Shown here: positions 40,349 to 48,287 of the stretch, in pieces
Position numbering within the stretch: the first letter of the stretch is position 1
Layout of the letters: the number at the start of each line of letters is the position of its first letter
Assembly: GCA_937935255.1 (NCBI GenBank)
Contig: CALGXT010000112.1
Coordinates: 1 to 48,287 of the forward strand
Direction of reading: 5' to 3'
DNA from: an uncultured bacterium
GTDB lineage: Bacteria; Verrucomicrobiota; Kiritimatiellia; PWTM01
DNA: 48,287 nt
Made by a program: the position numbers and the translations under genes
Notes under the pieces: model-generated
The model's input: the letters and a program-made list of their open reading frames with translations, nothing else
Told to the model about the DNA's origin: nothing
Database searches by the model: none

Positions 40349-42865
40349 TTATCGCCCGCCGGCGCGAATCACGAGGCCCAGCCGCGCTCCCGCCTTCAGC
40401 GGGAAACGCACGTTTCGCGAAACGCCGCAGAGTTCAACGCGCTCCACCGGCAACGCGCCCTCCATCACGCGCAAGCGGACCTTCTCCCCCCGGCGTTCGA
40501 TAACGCCGAACGCATCCCCGACACACCAGAAGAAGCGGCCCTCGCCGACCCGGATGGAAAGAGTCCGGTCTCGCGCGGAGTAGCGAAATCCCGTCAGCGC
40601 CAGCACGCCGCCCCACGCGGCCAGGGCCCGACCGTAATGATGTCCGCACTCCGCCTCGTCGAACGGATTTCGCCGCCGTCCGTCGTAGCGGGCGCGAACG
40701 GCGCGGAACACTCGCAGGCCCCGCTCCATTTCCCCTTCGCACAGGAGGTGCACGGCCAGGGTGTATTCGAAGCCCGTCATGACCTCGTTGTAATACGGGA
40801 AAGGCTGGGCCGGGCGCCGCCCCCGCGGATACGAAGCCATCAAAACCGCCGCCTCGTCCTGGAGAGCGAAGGCGCGCAGGTGGTTGAAATGGCCGTACAA
40901 GTGGCCGCGCCAGTTGTGGCGCAGAATGCTGAGCAGCGTCTTCCGAACATGGCGGGGATTGGCCAGGTATCCGAGACCCGTCAAATGCCCGTGCAATTGG
41001 CCGACGAGCTGGTCCACCAGGCAGCCGGCGCCCAACTGAAGCAACGGATCCGCGAGGTGTTCGCCTTCCAACGGCAGGCCGCACGCCAGCCCCGACGCCA
41101 CATTCGCGGCGTCGCGCGGCGGACGAATTTCCTGCTCGTAATAATCCCCGTTGAACAAATGCTCATCCATCCACGGCCCGCCCGCCGCGGCGAGCCGTCC
41201 GCATTTCTCGGCGAACTCCGTTTCGCCGAGATGGCGGGCCATCCGCTCGGCGGCGCGCAAGGCCGCCAGGTACCAGAAACCCATCTGGGGGTTGGGCCCG
41301 AAATAATCCACGTCCATCGTGTTGTGCTGGCATCCCTCCATGACACCGTCCTGGTCGGCATCCCATCCGCCGGGAATCCAGCAAAACTCCAGCGCCTTGC
41401 GGGCGGCGGGCCAGAGTTCGCGCAGGAAGTCGTCGTCGCCTGAAATTTGCCATTCGCGATAGAGCTTGACCAGGCAGCCCATCTGACCGTCGGCCGCCGC
41501 CCGCCGCGGCGTCGTGCGGTTTTTCTCCAGCGGCAACTGCACCCGGAAATTCATCAAGCCGTCTTCGCGCAGCGCGTGAAGAAACTCGACGCGCCGCATA
41601 TCGCGGGCCAGCTCCGGAAAGAGATACGGCAGCGTCAGCTCATAGTTCCAGACATGCGTGCAACTCCCGGAGCAGCAGCCCTCGCGGTCGTTGCAGCCCT
41701 CCCAGGCGAAGAAATGTCCGTCCGCCGTTCGGAAGCACGTCTGACTGCGCAGCGTGCTGAGGTTGTTGAGCGCGGCTTCTTTGACTTCGTCGGGCAAGTC
41801 CGAGGCGCAGAAAGCGCCCACCCATGCCGCCGTTCGCCGTTCGAGCCGCGGCAACGCCGCCGCCAGACGTTCGGCGGCATCCCAGGCGTCGGCGAATCGG
41901 ACGGCATAATGATTGCCGACGATCTCGCCGGTCTCATTCGTCGGGTTCTGTTCCGAGCCGCGCGCCCAGGCGCGCCGATTCGGAAAATGCCATGCGAGGA
42001 AGAATTCCACGGCGCGCTCGCAGCGCGGAGGCACGCGCAGGCGTACGCTCAACGCCGCCCGCGGCGCGTCGCCCTCCGGATTCGGCCGCTCTTCCAGCGT
42101 TCCATCTTCGAGCAGATCGTCCCAGAAATCGAGGAGCGCATTGCCCCAGCTCAGCGGCGCCCAGGCCAGGCGGCGCGAAATCGAATGGCGCCGGCGGACG
42201 GCCAAAGCGAAAGTGCCAAACCACTCGGACTTCGGAGCCACGCCTTCGCTGTCGAAAAAAATCCCCCGCAGCAGATTTCCGCCACGCCGCCGGTTCCGAT
42301 TGCGGCAGGGCTTGCCGTTGGCGCCGTCGGTTCCGATGAAATTTCTGAGCGCGCCGCAAACCGAGGCCTCCACGGGGCGGGAGCCCGGGTTGCACAGGAT
42401 GACGCGAAGCAGCATCGCCGGAAACGAGCTCGCCTCGAGATCGCCGGGAATCAACGGATTGAACGCCTGGATCCGCGCGCGAAGGGGGAATTCGGGGTCG
42501 GAGAGCGCCACCTGTCCGAAGGGATACGCGGCGAGAAATTCCGCCGAGCGAAAACGCGGAAAACCGGCGGTGGAGATGGGGGCGCCGTTCGAGCCCTCGA
42601 AATCGGCGGGATCGAGGGGGCCTTCCAGCAACCGCGCCATCGGCGGACTTCCGGCGGGGCGAGCCCGAACGACGAAAAAACCCGGCGACGGCGCGAAGCC
42701 TTTGGCGGGACGGTTCGCCACCTCCCAGTCGCGCAGGTCTCCGCGCCCTCCGAAACCGATCGTGCCGGTTCCGATGCCGCCACAGGGCAGCGAAATCCTC
42801 CGCAGATACTCGCCGCGATACCGCCGCAGTACGGGCCATTTCAGGGGTTCATTTCCCGATTTCAC
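40349..42865 (-). CDS. GH116 family glycosidase (beta-glucosidase/glucosylceramidase-like)
   Basis: An 838-residue GH116 protein. The N-terminal domain starts with LRRISLPCGGIGTGTIGFGGRGDLRDWEV, and the C-terminal (alpha/alpha)6 domain carries HFFAWEGCNDREGCCSGSC, THVWNYELTLPYLFPELARDMR and, in GCQHNTMDVDYFGPN, the probable acid/base D518. The likely nucleophile is the Glu of WEGCND near residue 389. Family members hydrolyse beta-glucosides, beta-xylosides or glucosylceramide; the substrate here is open. No signal peptide. Start: an ATG at 42883 overlaps the upstream stop (ATGA), but AGGGGAGGAG lies inside that reading and is ideally placed for the GTG at 42865, which is chosen. Confidence 0.85.
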   Translation of the reverse strand: MKSGNEPLKWPVLRRYRGEYLRRISLPCGGIGTGTIGFGGRGDLRDWEVANRPAKGFAPSPGFFVVRARPAGSPPMARLLEGPLDPADFEGSNGAPISTAGFPRFRSAEFLAAYPFGQVALSDPEFPLRARIQAFNPLIPGDLEASSFPAMLLRVILCNPGSRPVEASVCGALRNFIGTDGANGKPCRNRNRRRGGNLLRGIFFDSEGVAPKSEWFGTFALAVRRRHSISRRLAWAPLSWGNALLDFWDDLLEDGTLEERPNPEGDAPRAALSVRLRVPPRCERAVEFFLAWHFPNRRAWARGSEQNPTNETGEIVGNHYAVRFADAWDAAERLAAALPRLERRTAAWVGAFCASDLPDEVKEAALNNLSTLRSQTCFRTADGHFFAWEGCNDREGCCSGSCTHVWNYELTLPYLFPELARDMRRVEFLHALREDGLMNFRVQLPLEKNRTTPRRAAADGQMGCLVKLYREWQISGDDDFLRELWPAARKALEFCWIPGGWDADQDGVMEGCQHNTMDVDYFGPNPQMGFWYLAALRAAERMARHLGETEFAEKCGRLAAAGGPWMDEHLFNGDYYEQEIRPPRDAANVASGLACGLPLEGEHLADPLLQLGAGCLVDQLVGQLHGHLTGLGYLANPRHVRKTLLSILRHNWRGHLYGHFNHLRAFALQDEAAVLMASYPRGRRPAQPFPYYNEVMTGFEYTLAVHLLCEGEMERGLRVFRAVRARYDGRRRNPFDEAECGHHYGRALAAWGGVLALTGFRYSARDRTLSIRVGEGRFFWCVGDAFGVIERRGEKVRLRVMEGALPVERVELCGVSRNVRFPLKAGARLGLVIRAGGR

Positions 42866-42879
42866 CGCATCTCCTCCCC

Positions 42880-43731
42880 TCATTCCGGCGATGCGCGGAA
42901 GAGACCGTCGAGCAGGTCCGGCGCCAGAATGACGGACATCAGAAACGAAAACTGCGTCGAGAGCTGGGCGAAGTCCGTGACGTTCGTGAAGACGAGCGTT
43001 CGGTTCAACTCGTAAACCCGCGACGGCGCGCCCGGCGCGGCGACCTCATCCCGTTGCTCCAGCGTTCCGATTTTCACGACGAGTTTTTCGATTCGGAAGG
43101 CCCGCGGCGGAGGCGGCGGCGACGGCGGCGGCAGGGCCGGCGGCGAAGCAGGGGGTTCGGCGGGCGACGGCGGCGTCTCCGGCGACGGTTCGGGCGGGGT
43201 CTCCCCCGAAATTACCGGCGGAATCGGCGATTCCGGCGGAGAAGCGGGCCGCTCGACAGACGCAGGGGGAACGCGCGACGGGCGTCGCGCCGCGGCCCGC
43301 CCCTCGGGCAAAAGGGCGACGAGTTGATCCCAGTTGGACAGCCCATCGGCGCGCCGGAGCATGGCCAACCGAGCGACATCCACCCGCAGCTCGCGCAGCC
43401 GCGTCTCGCGAGGATTCTCGGAAGGCGCTCCGTATTCGAGATAAACCTCCCGCAGATCAATCGCCGGGCCTTCGGGAAAGCCGGCGGGATTGGCGACCGT
43501 GAAGTCGCGCACCGCAAGCCGCAAGGGCCGCCAGCGAATCCGCGCATCGCCCAGCGAAATTTTCCAGCCCGTGGTCCGCCGTGCGGCGAACGCGACCAGC
43601 TTCGGAAGCGCAGGCCGCACCGTCATCCCGACGACTGCGATGAAACAGAGAACGGCGACGACGACCCACGGCCATCGGCGACGCCGCCGGCGCGGCGGCA
43701 ACGGAGGAGGCGACGCGGCATTCACGGGCAC
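42880..43731 (-). CDS. AsmA-like membrane-anchored protein
   Basis: A 283-residue protein. A basic, Pro-rich start (PPPLPPRRRRRRWPW) leads into one membrane helix (VVVAVLCFIAVVGMTV). A domain with AsmA/DUF748-like text follows: GWKISLGDARIRWRPLRLAV, FTVANPAGFPEGPAIDLREV, LRVDVARLAML. Then comes a long Pro/Ser/Glu spacer (about 160-215) and a second strand set (IEKLVVKIGTLEQRD...). AsmA-like proteins link inner and outer membranes; this one is short. The start is a GTG at 43731 with no clear ribosome site. It ends four bases into the alternative ATG of the GH116 gene. Confidence 0.6.
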   Translation of the reverse strand: MPVNAASPPPLPPRRRRRRWPWVVVAVLCFIAVVGMTVRPALPKLVAFAARRTTGWKISLGDARIRWRPLRLAVRDFTVANPAGFPEGPAIDLREVYLEYGAPSENPRETRLRELRVDVARLAMLRRADGLSNWDQLVALLPEGRAAARRPSRVPPASVERPASPPESPIPPVISGETPPEPSPETPPSPAEPPASPPALPPPSPPPPPRAFRIEKLVVKIGTLEQRDEVAAPGAPSRVYELNRTLVFTNVTDFAQLSTQFSFLMSVILAPDLLDGLFRASPE

Positions 43732-43968
43732 AGACTAACCGCGGGCGATGCGCGGCGCAAGGCGGGGATGCGTTCCATCGCGGTCGTCCGGATCGTCGCG
43801 ATGACGACACCCATATAATCGTGAATCATTTTGTCGCGCATCCCGGCCATTTCCCCCCAAGGAATGTTCGGGTATCGTCCCCCGGCGTTCTTCCGAAATA
43901 GGTTCGGCCGCCCCTCCCGTGACTTCGGGCGAACGCAGCACAGTCTCGGGATGGAAAGCGACGCGCAT
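43722..43968 (-). pseudogene. HepT-like (HEPN/DUF86) toxin fragment with a frameshift
   Basis: Two adjoining frames together read as the C-terminal two-thirds of a HepT-like ribonuclease. The first (43968 to about 43884) gives ETVLRSPEVTGGAAEPISEE, which resembles the family's VIRNLEIIGEAAKNIS. The second (about 43883-43722) gives YPNIPWGEMAGMRDKMIHDY, with the HEPN catalytic motif R-x4-H-x-Y intact. The switch falls in a run of five C (plus strand, 43879-43883). The N-terminal helices and the MNT partner gene are missing. It runs into the start of the AsmA-like gene. A sequencing error in the C-run would restore the frame but not the missing N-terminus. Confidence 0.65.
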
Positions 43969-43984
43969 TCTCTTCGAGCGCGCC

Positions 43985-45397
43985 TCAATACGCGTTTCGA
44001 CGGGTGAAGAAGGTGCGCACGAGAATCTTGAAATCGAAGGCGAGCGACCAGTTCTCGAGGTATTCCAGGTCGTAGGCGATGCGTTCGCGGATGTCGGTGT
44101 TGCCGCGCAGCCCGTTCACCTGCGCCCAGCCGGTCATGCCCGGCTTCGCCGCGTGCCGCCACAGGTAGCGGCGCACGTCCTCCCTGAAAATCTCCACGAA
44201 ATGCGGGCGCTCGGGCCGCGGGCCGACCAGACTCATTTCGCCCTTGAGCACATTCCAGAACTGCGGCAGCTCGTCGAGATTGTATTTCCGCAGGAAGGCG
44301 CCGACTCGCGTCCGGCGCGGATCGTTTTCCACCGTCCAGACCGGCCCGGACTCCTTTTCGGCGTCCACGCGCATCGTCCGCAGCTTGATGAGCTGGAACG
44401 TCCGTCCGTCTTCCCCGCACCGTTCCTGCCGAAAGAACACCGGCCCGGGCGAAGTCCGTTTGATCAGGATCGCCGCCGCCGCGATGATCGGCGCCGAAAG
44501 CGCCAGTCCGATCGCCGCGCCGACGATATCTTCGATGCGCTTGATAACGCGGTTGCGAAAGCGATCGAGCGGCCATCGGCTCATGCCGAGCAATGGAATG
44601 CCGCCGATGGTCTGCACATCCACGCGGCTGGTCAGCACGCGGAAGAGGTCGGGCACCATTTGGAACCCGACCCAATTCCGCTCGCACAGGCCCATCAAAT
44701 CCACGATGCGCGGCCCCAGAAGATCGCTTTGCGTCAGCGCCACCTGGTCCACCTCCTCGCGACGAATGAATGACTCGAGGTCTTCCACTCGGCCGAGAAT
44801 CTGGTCGGCGGGGATCGCCGGATCGGGCGCGCCCTCGCCGATGCGGAGAAATCCCGCCACGCGCGCGCCGAACCGGGGCTCGCGGCGCAGCGCCTGGGCG
44901 AGGCGGGCGGCGACGGCGTCCGTGCCGAGGATCAGGAGACGGCTGAAGGAGCGACGGTGGCGATAGAGGTGCAACTCATAGCGAAATAGGAGATAACGCT
45001 CCAGCCCGACGGTCAACAGGAGCGTGAAGAAGGAAATCGCGACGGTCGCGCGTGAAAAGGAAAAATCGGTACGGATAATGAACGGCAGGGTGATGGTCGC
45101 GACGATGCCCAGGGCGATCGCGCGCACCAAGCGCGGAATTTTATCCTCGAAACGCCCATACTGCGGTCGAACATAAAGACCGAGCGCGCGAAAAATGACC
45201 ATCAACACCGCGGTGGCGACCAGCGCGCCGAGCAGGTAGGGGCCGCGCGGCGGCAGCTCGCCGCTGCCGTGCAAGGGCACCCAGCCGGAATCGAAACGCA
45301 CCCAGATGGCGAGCGCAAATCCGGCGTAAATGCCCAGGGCGTCGCCGACCAGCGCCATGAAGACCGCGAGGGCGTCGAGATGGTCGCGTCGTCGCAT
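43985..45397 (-). CDS. Polyprenyl-phosphate glycosylphosphotransferase (exopolysaccharide priming, WcaJ/EpsL-like)
   Basis: A 470-residue membrane enzyme that transfers a sugar-1-phosphate to undecaprenyl phosphate, the first step of exopolysaccharide or capsule synthesis. Four N-terminal helices, a nucleotide-binding-like middle domain (LLILGTDAVAARLAQALRRE) and a fifth helix (IVGAAIGLALSAPIIAAAAI) precede the catalytic region. There IKLRTMRVDAEKESGP, LDELPQFWNVLKGEMSLVGP with RPERPHF, and KPGMTGWAQVNGLRGNTD are all family signatures. The ATG at 45397 has AGGA upstream. No other glycan polymer genes adjoin; the acceptor sugar is unknown. Confidence 0.93.
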   Translation of the reverse strand: MRRRDHLDALAVFMALVGDALGIYAGFALAIWVRFDSGWVPLHGSGELPPRGPYLLGALVATAVLMVIFRALGLYVRPQYGRFEDKIPRLVRAIALGIVATITLPFIIRTDFSFSRATVAISFFTLLLTVGLERYLLFRYELHLYRHRRSFSRLLILGTDAVAARLAQALRREPRFGARVAGFLRIGEGAPDPAIPADQILGRVEDLESFIRREEVDQVALTQSDLLGPRIVDLMGLCERNWVGFQMVPDLFRVLTSRVDVQTIGGIPLLGMSRWPLDRFRNRVIKRIEDIVGAAIGLALSAPIIAAAAILIKRTSPGPVFFRQERCGEDGRTFQLIKLRTMRVDAEKESGPVWTVENDPRRTRVGAFLRKYNLDELPQFWNVLKGEMSLVGPRPERPHFVEIFREDVRRYLWRHAAKPGMTGWAQVNGLRGNTDIRERIAYDLEYLENWSLAFDFKILVRTFFTRRNAY

Positions 45398-45449
45398 GGC
45401 GTCATCCTATGCGCCCCGCCGCACGCCGACAAGCGCGATGGCGGCGCGA

Positions 45450-45478
45450 TTGACAGCGCGACGCTCCGTGCTTTATAA
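45450..45478 (+). promoter_or_regulatory. Sigma-70 promoter of the tRNA gene
   Basis: TTGACA, 17 bases, TTATAA, placed 21 bases before the tRNA 5' end. Both hexamers and the spacer fit a strong housekeeping promoter, as expected for a tRNA gene. Confidence 0.72.
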
Positions 45479-45499
45479 GGCGCTCCGGCGAACGCCGAC

Positions 45500-45572
<73 letters not shown>

Positions 45573-45576
45573 CCGC

Positions 45577-45654
45577 TTCCAACCCTTGGAAAACAACGGG
45601 CGGTTCTCTTCCAAGGCTTGGAAAAAATTTCGGAAATTTTTCCAAGGCTTGGAA
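45577..45654. repeat. Three-copy array of TTCCAA-NNN-TTGGAA with 31-32-base period
   Basis: Copies at 45577-45591 (centre CCC), 45609-45623 and 45640-45654 (both centre GGC), with start-to-start distances of 32 and 31 bases. The spacer between the last two is itself nearly palindromic (AAAAATTTC-GGAAATTTTT). The array fills most of the 126 bases between the tRNA and purD. Confidence 0.8.
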
Positions 45655-45698
45655 AACAAGTTGGAAGTCCCGGGCGCCGGGGATTATGCTGCGGAGCC

Positions 45699-46997
45699 AT
45701 GAAAATACTGGTCGTCGGCGGCGGAGGGCGCGAGCATGCCCTCGCTTGGAAACTGCGACGCGACACACCCGGCGCGAGGCTCTTTTGCGCGCCCGGGAAC
45801 GCCGGGACGGCGACGCTGGGCGAGAACCTCCCCATCGCGGCGGACGACCTGGATCGTCTGCTCGATTGGGCGCAGCGCGAGAAACCGGACTTGACCGTGG
45901 TCGGGCCTGAGGCGCCGCTGTGCGCGGGTTTGGCGGATCGTTTCCGTGACGCCGGATTGACGGTGTTTGGACCCGGCGCAAAGGCGGCGCAGTTGGAGGG
46001 CAGCAAGCGATTCGCGAAAGAGGTCATGCTCGCCGCCGGCGTGCCGACCGCGGCTTCCGAGGTCTTCACCGATGCCGCGGCGGCGATCGCGCGCGTGCGC
46101 CGCGGGCCGGGGCCATATGTGGTCAAGGCCGACGGACTGGCCGCAGGCAAGGGCGTGACGATCTGCGCGACCGCGCTGGAGGCCGAGTGCGCAATTGACG
46201 CAGCGCTCAACCGGCGCGCGTTCGGCGACGCGGGGCGAACGGTGCTGGTCGAGGAATTTCTCGACGGCGAGGAGGCCTCGATCCTCGCGTTGGTGGATGG
46301 GGAGCGGGTTGTGCCGCTGGCGTCCTCCCAGGATCACAAGCGGGCATTCGACGGCAACCGAGGGCCGAACACCGGCGGCATGGGCGCATATTCGCCGGCG
46401 CCGGTGGTTCGCGAGGATGTCTGGCCGATTATTCGCGCGCGCATTCTGGAACCGACCCTCGCGGAACTGCGGCGGCGGGGCGTCGAGTATCGCGGCGTGC
46501 TATATGCCGGATTGATGTTCACGGCCGACGGCCCCAAAGTGCTTGAGTTCAACTGCCGTTTTGGCGATCCCGAGACTCAGGCGCTGCTGCCGCGCTGGGA
46601 CGGCGATCTGGGCGCGGCGCTGATGGCGTGCGCGGAGGGGCGGCTTGATTCGTCTTCGATCCGCTGGCGTCCCGAGGCGTGCGTCACGGTCGTCATGGCG
46701 GCGGGCGGCTATCCGGGCGCGTATCGCAAGGGAGATGAAATCCGGGGTTTGGACGAGGCCGCGCGGGCGACCGGCGCCATCGTTTTCCACGCGGGGACAG
46801 AGATGCGCGACGGAAAGGTCGTCACGGCCGGCGGGCGCGTCTTGAACGTGACGGCGCTCGGCGCGGATATCCGCGAGGCGCGCGATCGCGCCTATGCCGC
46901 CGTCGCGCGTATCCGATTCGCCGACGCGCATTGGCGCACGGATATCGCCGATCGCGCGTTGCGCCCGAACCTGCCTTGGGAGACGAAGTCGCTGTGA
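45699..46997 (+). CDS. purD: Phosphoribosylamine-glycine ligase
   Basis: A 432-residue ATP-grasp enzyme that joins glycine to phosphoribosylamine in purine synthesis. Seen: KILVVGGGGREHALAWKL at the start, PGNAGTATLGENLP, VVGPEAPLCAGLADRF, the ATP-grasp lid VVKADGLAAGKGVTIC, VEEFLDGEEASILALVDGE, SSQDHKRAFDGNRGPNTGGMGAYSPAP, GVLYAGLMFT and EFNCRFGDPETQALLP. It ends with the usual C-terminal biotin-carboxylase-like domain. The ATG at 45699 follows GCGGAG; the open frame continues upstream into the TTCCAA array. Its TGA overlaps the next start (GTGA). Confidence 0.97.
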   Translation: MKILVVGGGGREHALAWKLRRDTPGARLFCAPGNAGTATLGENLPIAADDLDRLLDWAQREKPDLTVVGPEAPLCAGLADRFRDAGLTVFGPGAKAAQLEGSKRFAKEVMLAAGVPTAASEVFTDAAAAIARVRRGPGPYVVKADGLAAGKGVTICATALEAECAIDAALNRRAFGDAGRTVLVEEFLDGEEASILALVDGERVVPLASSQDHKRAFDGNRGPNTGGMGAYSPAPVVREDVWPIIRARILEPTLAELRRRGVEYRGVLYAGLMFTADGPKVLEFNCRFGDPETQALLPRWDGDLGAALMACAEGRLDSSSIRWRPEACVTVVMAAGGYPGAYRKGDEIRGLDEAARATGAIVFHAGTEMRDGKVVTAGGRVLNVTALGADIREARDRAYAAVARIRFADAHWRTDIADRALRPNLPWETKSL

Positions 46998-48064
46998 CGC
47001 CACGGCCGTTCATCCGCGTGTTTCGGCGGACACTGGCGGTGGCGCTGGGCCTCTGGGCGTCTGCGCGTTTGCCGGCGGAAACGGGGGAATCCGAGCCGCC
47101 GCGGAGCGAAATCACCGACGACACCGTGCAACCGGCGGTCGCGGAAGCGCCGATCGAGACGACGACGCCCGATGCCCTCGATGCGGCGCTGGCCGCTTTG
47201 CGCGCGCGCGGCTTCGCGGCGGAGCGCGAGCGGCTCGCCCGCCCGCTGATCGAGGCCGCCGTGCGCGCCTTCGATCCGATGGGGACAGTGATCATCGAGG
47301 GGGAGACGCCGGACGCGCCGAAGATCGAGACCTCGGAATCCGATGCGGCCGGTGTGGAACTGGAGGAGCTGCCGCGGAAGCTGTGGCGAGTCCGCGCGAC
47401 CGCGATCGAAAAAGGAACGGGCGAACACCTTCTGAAAAAATTGGAGGAGGCCGGAAACGCTGGCGCTGTGGGAATAGTGTTGGATTTACGCGCCGCCAGT
47501 GGAAACAGCGTCGCCGAGGCGGCGCGAATCGCCGAGAGGTTCGCGGCGCCGGGCGCGCCGCTCTTCGAATACCGCGACCCCGCCGGGCGTGTCCTGGAAA
47601 GCTTTTCTGCGGCGTCCGACCCCAGGAACCGGATCCCGTTGCCGCCGACCGTCGTGCTGATCGGCTCGGAAACGCGGGGCGCGGCCGAGGTTTTGGCCGC
47701 GGCGCTGGAGCATGCGCGCGGCGTCATCACCGCCGGACGCCCCGCTGCGGGCGATCCGCTCTTGCGGGAAACGATTTCGGCCGGCAATGGCCTGTTTCTG
47801 CATTTGGCCACCCGCCGGCTCGTGATCCCGAATGGTGAAACGTACGACGCCTTCCATCGCCTCGCTCCGCGCTGGCCGCTTCCGGCGAATTCGCCGCCCC
47901 TGCCGCCGGAGAAAGACGACAACGGCGATACACTCGATCGCCGAAAAACGCTGGCGGAGGAAGCCGAACACCGCGCGTTGCGCGACCGAGTGCGTGGGGA
48001 CGGAGATTTACGCGCCGCCGCAGACCTCTTGCTCGGCCTCTCGGCGATTAAAAAAGTAAAATGA
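46994..48064 (+). CDS. Secreted S41-peptidase-like protein lacking catalytic residues
   Basis: A 356-residue protein with a signal peptide (FIRVFRRTLAVALGLWASARLPAE). Its fold resembles C-terminal processing peptidases: AVGIVLDLRAASGNSVAEAARIA, then PPTVVLIGSETRGAAEVLAAALEH and GVITAGRPAAG. In active S41 enzymes the second block reads NxGSASASE, with the catalytic serine; here the aligned position is Gly (near 228), and the lysine of the GxTxGK block is replaced by Asp (ITAGRPAAGD, 245-254). A non-catalytic relative is the likely reading. There is no PDZ domain. The GTG at 46994 overlaps the purD stop by four bases. Confidence 0.68.
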   Translation: MTPRPFIRVFRRTLAVALGLWASARLPAETGESEPPRSEITDDTVQPAVAEAPIETTTPDALDAALAALRARGFAAERERLARPLIEAAVRAFDPMGTVIIEGETPDAPKIETSESDAAGVELEELPRKLWRVRATAIEKGTGEHLLKKLEEAGNAGAVGIVLDLRAASGNSVAEAARIAERFAAPGAPLFEYRDPAGRVLESFSAASDPRNRIPLPPTVVLIGSETRGAAEVLAAALEHARGVITAGRPAAGDPLLRETISAGNGLFLHLATRRLVIPNGETYDAFHRLAPRWPLPANSPPLPPEKDDNGDTLDRRKTLAEEAEHRALRDRVRGDGDLRAAADLLLGLSAIKKVK

Positions 48065-48143
48065 AACGGAAGGGACGGAGAATTTATGTCTGTCTGTCCG
48101 TCCGTGCGGGTCCGTATTTTGACAAAAACCCGCGAAATCGGAT

Positions 48144-48287
48144 TCAGATCGGCGCGCGCCCGCCGATGACGGCGTCAAACGGGCCTGATTTCGGCGCCGA
48201 ATAGACGAAATTCCTGCCGCGCGGGCGCACCGCGGCGTTGCTCGCTTCGTCCTCCCTGGAAAAGCGAGTTCTGGATTGGCCGTGGAG
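48144..48287 (-). CDS. Possible C-terminal end of an unknown protein (partial)
   Basis: The last 47 codons of an open frame that enters from beyond the window, ending at a TGA (48146-48144). The visible sequence includes REDEASNAAVRPRGRNFVYS and ends FDAVIGGRAPI. Codon third positions are mostly G or C, as in the real genes here. I do not recognise the family and the fragment is short. Confidence 0.3.
   Translation of the reverse strand, partial: LHGQSRTRFSREDEASNAAVRPRGRNFVYSAPKSGPFDAVIGGRAPI

Noticed and set aside
48065-48143. Terminator after the S41-like gene (GGACGGA at 48073, TCCGTCC at 48097) and TGTC/CGTC short tandem repeats
   Set aside because: The stem is only seven base pairs with a 17-base loop and overlaps a simple-sequence run, so I could not support it as a terminator.

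Overview
The window is GC-rich bacterial DNA with genes on both strands, little intergenic space in most of the housekeeping parts, and six repeat-rich gaps of 300 to 1,070 bases. The gene set suggests a member of the PVC group (Planctomycetota, Verrucomicrobiota, Kiritimatiellota, Lentisphaerota or a neighbouring candidate phylum). The evidence is a secreted DUF1549/DUF1553 protein, a cobalamin-dependent class II ribonucleotide reductase, a Gld-type ABC cassette with a DUF4340 protein, and many secreted or cytoplasmic glycan enzymes. Several intergenic repeat types also look like those I associate with PVC genomes. This is inference from family distribution; there is no 16S rRNA in the window.

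Layout. 1-3280: alanine racemase (cut by the window edge), divergent from a RidA/chorismatase-like gene and a DUF1549/DUF1553 gene. 3281-4354: repeat-rich gap. 4355-9284: nrdJ (with an NrdR-box-like site upstream), a 1-kb gap full of decayed repeats, then prmA. 9487-12330: three-gene proton-translocating transhydrogenase operon (pntAA-pntAB-pntB). 12368-17125: four-gene Gld-type ABC cassette on the minus strand. 17225-20184: metG and thiD, divergent. 20781-30462: long minus-strand run, in transcription order GH94 phosphorylase, VapB, VapC, a large secreted protein of unknown function, an SGNH hydrolase, a GH2 beta-mannosidase and XerC. 30848-33054: tdh-kbl threonine degradation operon. 33091-37505: CBM9-like protein (minus), then leuB, asd and an MFS transporter (plus). 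37643-40303: hcp and a class I glutamine amidotransferase. 40349-45397: GH116 enzyme, AsmA-like protein, a frameshifted HepT-like fragment and a polyprenyl-phosphate glycosylphosphotransferase. 45500-48064: tRNA(CAT) with a clear sigma-70 promoter, then purD and an S41-peptidase-like protein that lacks its catalytic residues. 48144-48287: possible end of another minus-strand gene.

How it works together. Most of the window is core metabolism: deoxynucleotides, NADPH balance, Thr/Leu/Lys-family amino acids, purines, thiamine and translation. Set into it is a glycan theme: GH2, GH94, GH116, SGNH and CBM9-like proteins plus an exopolysaccharide-type priming transferase. A beta-mannoside or beta-glucoside could be trimmed by the GH2 and GH116 enzymes and phosphorolysed by the GH94 enzyme, but no sugar transporter of this pathway is visible here.

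The most unusual signal is in the gaps. One family is a 26-36-base perfect or near-perfect palindrome, built on half-sites like TATCTCACACCTTC or GTATCACACTTCG, present nine times at four intergenic loci. Its arms vary in a compensatory way, and it occurs in pairs whose centres lie 135 and 136 bases apart at two unrelated loci. A second family, TTCCAA-NNN-TTGGAA, occurs in arrays with a 31-32-base period, about three helical turns. Neither fits a simple terminator explanation, and no transposase that could move them is present in the window.
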